Position numbers and translations under genes: made by a program
Notes under the pieces: generated by a model
Database searches by the model: none
What the model was told of the DNA's origin: nothing
The model's input: only the letters and a program-made list of their open reading frames with translations
NCBI RefSeq assembly: GCF_947179515.1
Contig: NC_067492.1
Location: 14,775,916-14,839,915 of the forward strand
Direction: 5' to 3'
DNA from: Apodemus sylvaticus
Taxonomy: Eukaryota; Chordata; Mammalia; Rodentia; Muridae
Length of the DNA: 64,000 nt
Shown: piece after piece, positions 57,118 to 64,000 of the stretch
Layout: each line of letters begins with the position of its first letter
Position numbering within the stretch: the first letter of the stretch is position 1

Positions 57118-57241
57118 TCATGTATTTAAGGTGGCCTCTCAGTTGCTACGTTACCAAGGCTGGCCTTAAATGCCTCATCCTTCATATGTGTATCCACTGA
57201 GGGTTGGGACAACAAACAGGCTTGTATCGCCGTGCCTGACT
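57118..57241 (-). repeat. antisense B1-like SINE, diverged
   Basis: ACCAAGGCTGGCCTTAAATGC and GGCTTGTATCGCCGTGCCTG follow reversed B1 order. Confidence 0.65.
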
Positions 57242-57649
57242 GAAATTAGTCTCAGTGACTCAGTAGCAAAGCACGGCAAGTTTACTAAATGAATATGCTC
57301 CTTCCACGGAATATTATCAGAGTATTGATTGTAAAATTAAGTTCCGGCGTTAGTGCTGTGTTAAAGCAAGACTAAGCCCCCGCGGTTCCTTCTTCTTCCA
57401 GGGACTTCAGCCCTAAGCCCCGCCCACATGGGTATCACCCATCGCAGGACACTCATGTGTTTCCCTGTCTTGGTTTCCTCAGGTATTCCTTACACCAGAT
57501 GATAACCTTCACAAAACTCATGGTCTCCCCAGATATACTGCACCCCATTTCCTCTCCTAAGAGGCTCCTTGGCAGTGAGGAGTGCCTCTATGCCCAGCTT
57601 CGGTGAAGATAAGTCACCTGTGAGAAGAGTTCCTTGTGCATCACCTCAG

Positions 57650-58080
57650 CTTTGAAGGAATTTAGCATGAGTGTAAAATTAAGTACACCTTGAACCCTAC
57701 TTAAATACTGCAGAAACTGATACAACCTTAGTCCTTTAATTCTCAAGCACCACCGTGGGTTTAAGGAAAAGAATAGGGGTTTTGTTGCCCAAGTATTGAT
57801 CCCTTATGTTTTCTAAGCGTTTTTCTTACAATAATTCTGAAGCCCCAGTGAAAGGGGTTTTATTATCGTTTAAATGTGGGTGGGGGATTTCATTTGCATA
57901 CGGTTCATAACAAATCAGCCAGAGCAGTTTAAAAACTTTGCATGCAAAGTGTTAAATCTTTTGTTCCACACATCTTTAACATTGATAAGAATATTGGGAG
58001 TAACTATGAGACATACACAGCCTTTGCTCTCTGTTATCAATAAAACAGGATTCATCCAGCAGTGATGCTAACCAGTCATT
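57650..58080. promoter_or_regulatory. repeat-free block, candidate conserved noncoding element
   Basis: GATTTCATTTGCATACGG (octamer-like ATTTGCAT), TTTGCATGCAAAGTG (palindrome GCATGC) and CATTGATAAGAATATTGGG. No repeat recognised. Function inferred. Confidence 0.35.
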
Positions 58081-60345
58081 ATAAAATGATAGATACAGGG
58101 CACAGCGAGCAGATGAGAAAACAGACCCTCATGGGCTTTGGGGAAAAGAAAATAAATCAGAACAAACATCCTGCAAAAGAATTATTAATTTCCACATAGA
58201 ATTCTCCCTTCATGGCGAGCTAACAGCATCATTCACAACTGTGAACAACTGAACAGAGCTCCCGTGGCCAGCGTAAGGGAAGTGGCTCACCAGTGGTGGT
58301 GAGGCCACGCAGTTACTGAGCCTGCACTGTCCAGGCCACGTCACGCCTGTAGATAGGGTGCCTTTAAAAGTAGGAGCATGTCAACTGTAAGAAATACAGG
58401 GGCAAAATTCATTGTGATAGCTTCCTCTGACGCAGTGTTTCACCTTTACTTGAATATGTGCAAGTATAGCTAATAGAGTCATTAAAATAACTACATTACT
58501 CTGTACTCAGAAAAATTAGAATTCTAACTTGGTTAAATATAGTATTGAATGCTAATATGTAATACAACTCAACTAATTGACTGTTGACGTAAGCAATTTG
58601 GTGTTTGATTATTTTGAGTAAGGAAACAAAACACCATCTTTTGGAGGGATTGGTGCTAAGTGTTGAATAGATATGAAGGCAAGTCAGTCTTGCATGAAGA
58701 CGATTTTGCATTACTTAAAATATTTTAAGCAGATTCAAAAGGACAAGAAGGGACTTGGGGCCAATAGATTTACTTGGACAGAGGCCTAAGTCGAACCCAC
58801 CAAACAAGCCTCCAGGGGTACGAGTGGCAAAGGGGGACACTTGACCCTCTCCTCACCAGTGCCTTTCCACGCTACGTAAGAAAGTAGAGGGACAGAAATC
58901 GCCAGAGTTCAGCCCGGCTCTGCTGATTTGGAATGACTCTCTAAGCTTTCCTAGGCCTGACGAAAGCTGCACTGGGCCAGAGTACTGGGAGCACACAATC
59001 AGACAGTGATAGTGTAGAAGGCAGTACTGCACCTTGACATGGAGGTGATCAATAATTAAAGTGAATATGGACAGTGGTGCTGATGATCTTGAGGTTGTTG
59101 ACCCCACAGAGGTTCAGTGAATATTAAGGAGACCACATATGGAAGTGTTCTGTGTATAATACATATTCCATAAGCGTGTCCTAAGCTATATGGTTTCTCT
59201 CATTATGCCCAAGTTTCATCTCCCAGATCAGAGTTAAGACAACCTGACAGAGAAACTGTTGTATGGAGATTAAAGACGGGAGGTGTGAACTCACCCTCTT
59301 AAGCACAGTGATTTAATGAGCCCCAGTGCCAGCACTGCTGGGAAAAGTATGTGGAAGAACATTGCGACTCAGGGCAGGTACCCTTCCATTTAAAGCTCTG
59401 TGTGCATGCATGTTGAAAGGACGGCCCCCAAGGTCTTCTGGGAGTCCCAACTGAATGTAACCTTCTCTCTACACTTGTGACTTCCATTAGCAGCCTGGTG
59501 AGGCATTGATAAGTGTTCCTTAGAAGCCAGGGGCTAAAGGCTTGATGTCTGGTGGGTGGTGACACCTTCAGGGGCTGGGGCCTATTGGAAGGAAGGTCAG
59601 CGAGGTCACTGGTGGGGAGCCATGGCCTCCATCAACAAATTGGAAGAAACACTTGTTCCTTCCCTTAGCCCTTGGCTTTCTGGGTGCCACGAGGTCTGTA
59701 GGCCCCTTTGCTGTGCACCAGAAAATGATGTGCAGGCCAAAGCCATGAAACCAGGAGATAATCAGCTATTGCAGGGGAATCCTGAGCTCAAACCAGTCCT
59801 TCCTGTGAGTGCATCATCATGAATAACACACAACTTACTTGTCTCCTTTCACAAGAATTGTCTACAGCACACACTTTCTGTGCCACAGTTGATACTTGGG
59901 GCCACCATGACTCAGAGAAGCCAGAGCCTGTGCCTGGAGTCTTGTAACCAGCACCATGCCTTGGACTTCTGCAAAGCCCTTCCCATCTATACCCTTCGAG
60001 CTGGGTTTCAGCACATGCAAACAGAACAGAACCAAAGACATGTAAAGGGAAGCTTCACTGGAAGGTCACCTTCCATCCTAATGCCACCAAAGGGCCAAAC
60101 TCACACCACAACAAGCCACATGCGACAACGCTACTCCCCACCTAGATGGTCTCTCAGGACCCACATCTCTGCTCTGCCCTGCATCTGTCTTTTTGATGAT
60201 CGGAGCCTGAAAGACCAGCTTTAAGGTAGCAGGTTAGCAGTGGACCAGAGAAGCAACTGCATCCAGCCACTTGCCCAGAACTAAGATTCTCTCTCTGGTC
60301 CACAAACCTGTAAGAAAATCCAACATTTTACCACAGCTCTCTGAA
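58081..60345. other. unassigned intronic DNA
   Basis: No repeat or gene recognised. The plus frames at 59556-59822 and 59880-60224 have no known domain. Confidence 0.45.
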
Positions 60346-60347
60346 CT

Positions 60348-60610
<263 letters not shown>

Positions 60611-60849
60611 CAGCTCCGAAGTGTTGTGTTTTTAATGATGGGCTACATAGGGAAGCAAGGAGAATGGAATTCATAAAACCAACGGGACCTAGGAGCATGT
60701 TGGTAACAACGATAAAGGAAGACCAACTGGAGTCGTCTACAGTGGTTCGAGAGCACTCACTCTTAAACAGACTGAAAGTGGGAAAACAAGACAGGGATAG
60801 TTATTGGTAAGGACATAACAATAACAAGGATGGAATTCAATCCAAAGCA

Positions 60850-60909
60850 AAATAAAGGGGTGCTGGTAGAAATAAAGGGGTGCTGGTGGAAATAAAGGGG
60901 TGCTGGTGG
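60850..60909 (+). repeat. 3 x 20-bp minisatellite
   Basis: Three adjoining 20-bp units AAATAAAGGGGTGCTGGTGG, the first with one A for G near its end. Flanks show no related repeat. Confidence 0.97.
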
Positions 60910-60944
60910 CCTGCTGCGAACAGCTAAGCAAATGGAAAAAAAAA

Positions 60945-61130
60945 AAATAATGACCTCTTCAGAAATGGAAATGTTTCCTAGTTGTAATTGGCAGTTTATA
61001 CAGTTTTTCAATACATCATCAAAAACCAGCATCAAAATTAAACGGCAGTAATGAGCAGATTAGCAGGTTTCTCGGCCATTAATGAAATAAAGTGCTTTCA
61101 GATCCCTGCGGAAAGTCGTTTGCCAATATG
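60945..61130. promoter_or_regulatory. repeat-free AT-rich block, candidate conserved noncoding element
   Basis: GTTGTAATTGGCAGTTTATAC, CATCAAAATTAAACGGCAG and CGGCCATTAATGAAATAAAG with CpGs retained. Function inferred. Confidence 0.4.
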
Positions 61131-61586
61131 TGCAACGTCCGTGGGTTTCAGCTCAATGGTCACATACCTGTGCACTTGACCATGGGATGGGAGGGTGGGC
61201 AGGAGCAGGCCAACACAGTCTTCTCTCGAGCCAAGCAAAAAGAGTACAAAACACAAGAATCCTTTTATTTCTGACAGGGAGGGGGATTGTGTGTGTGCAG
61301 GGGTGGGCACTCGCTAACAGATGTTTACAAACAGAAGGTAACTGATAAAAACCCACACACAAAGCCACATTGTCTTCCCCGATTCACAGAGGAACCCATT
61401 GGAACTCCTGCGAAGAGCCCTTTCTGGACAACATCCAGGAATTAAAAGGTGCCAACAAGCTGCCTAATACCCTTGCGTAGACTGAATTCTTATGAAGAAA
61501 ATAAAGTTTATTGTCTGGAAAGAGCGAAAGCATTGGAGGAAGCAGTAAGGCGGTGGAGGTGAACCGTTAGGCAGATGCTCACTTAC

Positions 61587-61790
61587 GGAAATACAGAGAA
61601 CAGAAGACGCCATCGCTGCGGATTTTTACGAGAAGCCTGACGACTCCTTTGCCAGCGTCAAGGGCAAGGGGAAAGAAAAGGGAAGGGGATGGAAACCTGG
61701 GCTGCGCTACCTGCTTCTGATGACCTTGAATATCGAGCCTGAAGGGGAAGCAACTGGGAGCGGGGCCAGGTACATCGCACATTTCGATTT
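61587..61790 (-). other. possible cryptic exon with GTAAGT donor
   Basis: On the minus strand an open frame starting MCDVPGPAPS runs 67 codons (61782-61579) and crosses a canonical donor GTAAGT at 61586-61581. An AG (GAACTTAG) lies at about 61797. The segment has more CpGs than its surroundings. There is no homology I recognise and no strong pyrimidine tract before the AG. Confidence 0.2.
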
Positions 61791-61800
61791 CTACCTAAGT

Positions 61801-64000
61801 TCTGAAAGGTGGGTCCCAGACTGAAATTCTGGAGGGCAGAGAGATGTATTTTTTGGTGCTTGATTTATTTCTAATATATCCCCCAACATATTGTCTTACA
61901 GCCTAGGAAAAGGCAGAATAAAGAAAAAATAAAAGAAGATGTATCAAAGCCTTTGCCATCTCTTTAAATGCCCTACCACCACCTCCGCACTTCCCCATGG
62001 TGAATGAAGCCAAAGACTTCAGAAAGACACTGGGTTGCTAGTCCTGCCTCAACTGGTAGGGTAGGGAAGGACAGAGAGGACACTACATGCTGGGTGTCAC
62101 GTGTGCAGACTGATTTACATTAACTGATGGATTCATAAAAATAATCTGACTGAGTCTCTCTGTTGGTTTGAAGCCCTAGGAGGCTTACAGATAACTCTTC
62201 AGCCCAGCTGTAACATCTTGAAAACTTACGGTCCGCATACCTGGGAGTTTACCCCTCCATCTACCTGATTCTTTCAATAAGTTGATGTCTGCATCATAGG
62301 GACCTCAGCTTCTCATTGCAGACAGTGATGATAATGGTGGTGGTGGTGGTTGTGATGATAAGGAGGATGATTAATAATAATAATTCCAAGGTAGAATTAA
62401 ACTAGACTTGAGCTCTGTGGGTTAGAAGGTGGAAGTTGAAGGGGATATTTTTAAGGAGAAAGTTTTACATTCCTTTAAAACGTGGACTTTTTTTTTTTTT
62501 TTAAGAGTCTTGTTATTCTTGTCTTCCAGGCTGGCTTTCACACTGTTAACAGAATGAGAGCATAATCCATATTGTTTTATGGGGAATCCACTTTTAAGAT
62601 ATGTACAACATTTAAGGACCATTAAGGAAAGCGGAAATTGAATTCCTTCCAGAAAGGCTTTAAGTAGAGATAAGGGGGAAAAAAAGGCCTCAGGTTAGCA
62701 GCACTTCCAAAATTATAACCAGGAACTGTTGGGGCAACTGTAGTTGGCCTGGAGAATGGCTGCCTGAATTATCCTATTCAACATGGAGTGAGACAGTTAT
62801 TCGATCAATTTCTAAAGACGATAAAAGGGAGGTGTATTTCCAAGCATTCTGGAGAACACACATTCCAGTTCACCAGGCCTAACTGGGCTGGGCGCAGGAA
62901 GAACCTCTAGGACATGCCATTAAGCAACTTGGGAACAGGTCTGATGTGAGGAATGACGGGTATTTGTTGGGGAGGGGGCTGGAGAGACAATCTAGCTTTA
63001 CGACACATCGAATGTGGAACAGAAAACGCGTGTACAAACAAATAAACTGGATTAACATATTCAGAGCAGAACTCCAATCCATATAAAACGGATAGTGGAA
63101 GTCTCAGGGAGCAACACCGCCCTCAGTGGGAAGAATAATCAGTTGGAGAGAGCCAAAACCACGGACATGGAGAACACTGGAACTTAAATAGTGGACGGGA
63201 AAATATGAAGGGAGGTGGGAAAGGGTGAGGCAGATAAAGGAAGGCAGGGCGTAACGATGCTGGTGACCCAACAGCTCTGTGAATATAATAAAAGCCACCA
63301 CATACTACGTGACAAGCACGATTCACCTCAATAAAACTATTATCCTCCTTTCAAAAAAAGGCAGAGTAAAAGAGATGCATTGAGAAATGTATTTTAGTGA
63401 TGGATATTATATATCATTAGTCATTCACTTCATAAAACAAAATCATAACTATATAGTACTGCATGCACAAACAAAATTAAAAGGACTAACAATGTCCAAC
63501 AAAGAGGATATCAGAGAAACTTGCTCTTATATACCAAGGTAAAGACTGTGAAATAGCACAGAAGGCTCCCAAGCGAACTGGCCAGTGACACTCAGACTAT
63601 CGATGAGATCTGGGTTCAACTGAGAGGCCCTGCCACAGAAAGCAGGCCGGAATACCAATCGAGGAAGGGTCCAAACATCAGCCTTGGGCCCCTGTGCATA
63701 CACATGTGGATGTGCACACAAACACACATGTAAACACGTGTATACACATGCACCACGAACACACATACATGAAAAGAGAAAAAGAATGGACTAGAAATGA
63801 AGACCTTGCCAACACAAATGATTAACTGTGCCTGAAAGATCACAGTAGCTTCAGTCGTAGCAGCACCTGCACAGACCCTACCCAGGAGTAATCAATGAAA
63901 TGAAAACTGCATCAGCCTGACTCTAACCATACTTACTTATAACGTTTATCAAAAGAAATGAAGAAAATAGAAAGGATGAATAACTGAATGAAACAAAAAA
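61801..64000. other. mostly unassigned intronic DNA with a (GGT)n repeat
   Basis: (GGT)n/(GAT)n at 62334-62392, a poly(T) at 62489-62502 and CA-rich DNA near 63700-63770. 62560-62840 is repeat-free and AT-rich. No gene recognised. Confidence 0.45.

Overview
This window is mammalian, almost certainly murine rodent, nuclear DNA, and it lies inside one very large gene. On the minus strand I find three exons of Wwox (WW domain-containing oxidoreductase): exon 6 (32640-32552), exon 7 (6802-6617) and exon 8 (919-655). Their lengths (89, 186 and 265 bp), splice phases and residue numbering agree with the 414-residue family protein. Together they encode residues 173-352, the second half of the short-chain dehydrogenase/reductase (SDR) domain with its active site. 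The WW domains and start (exons 1-5) lie beyond position 64000, and the last exon lies beyond position 1.

Layout, left to right (the gene reads right to left): 1-654 is the start of intron 8; 655-919 exon 8; 920-6616 intron 7; 6617-6802 exon 7; 6803-32551 intron 6; 32552-32640 exon 6; 32641-64000 the 3-prime part of intron 5. I saw no exon 5 and no second protein gene. The other long open frames are low-complexity repeats, transposon fragments or chance.

The introns hold a typical murine repeat load: B1, B2/B3 and B4-like SINEs, several 5-prime-truncated L1 copies, an old fragmented L1, LTR-like segments, rodent hAT-type DNA elements, and many simple repeats. These include polypurine/polypyrimidine tracts over 300 bp long at 36304-36634 and 52906-53277. 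Between them are A/T-rich, repeat-free blocks that look like conserved noncoding elements. That reading rests on composition only.

No bacterial, viral or CRISPR-type system is present and I found no clear undescribed system. The most checkable oddities are: a 60-bp higher-order repeat before a TATA box in an LTR-like segment (13173-13353); an in-frame 63-bp tandem duplication (14824-14949); a 3 x 42-bp expansion inside an old DNA element (27021-27146); two minisatellites of 20-bp units (40221-40300, 60850-60909); an inverted B2 pair (43476-43900); and an open segment ending at a GTAAGT donor deep in intron 5 (61587-61790).

Organism: B1, B2/B3, B4 and murine L1 3-prime ends point to Muridae. 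Some Wwox residues differ from the mouse sequence as I remember it, so I leave the species open. Positions of diverged repeats are approximate (about 10-30 bp).
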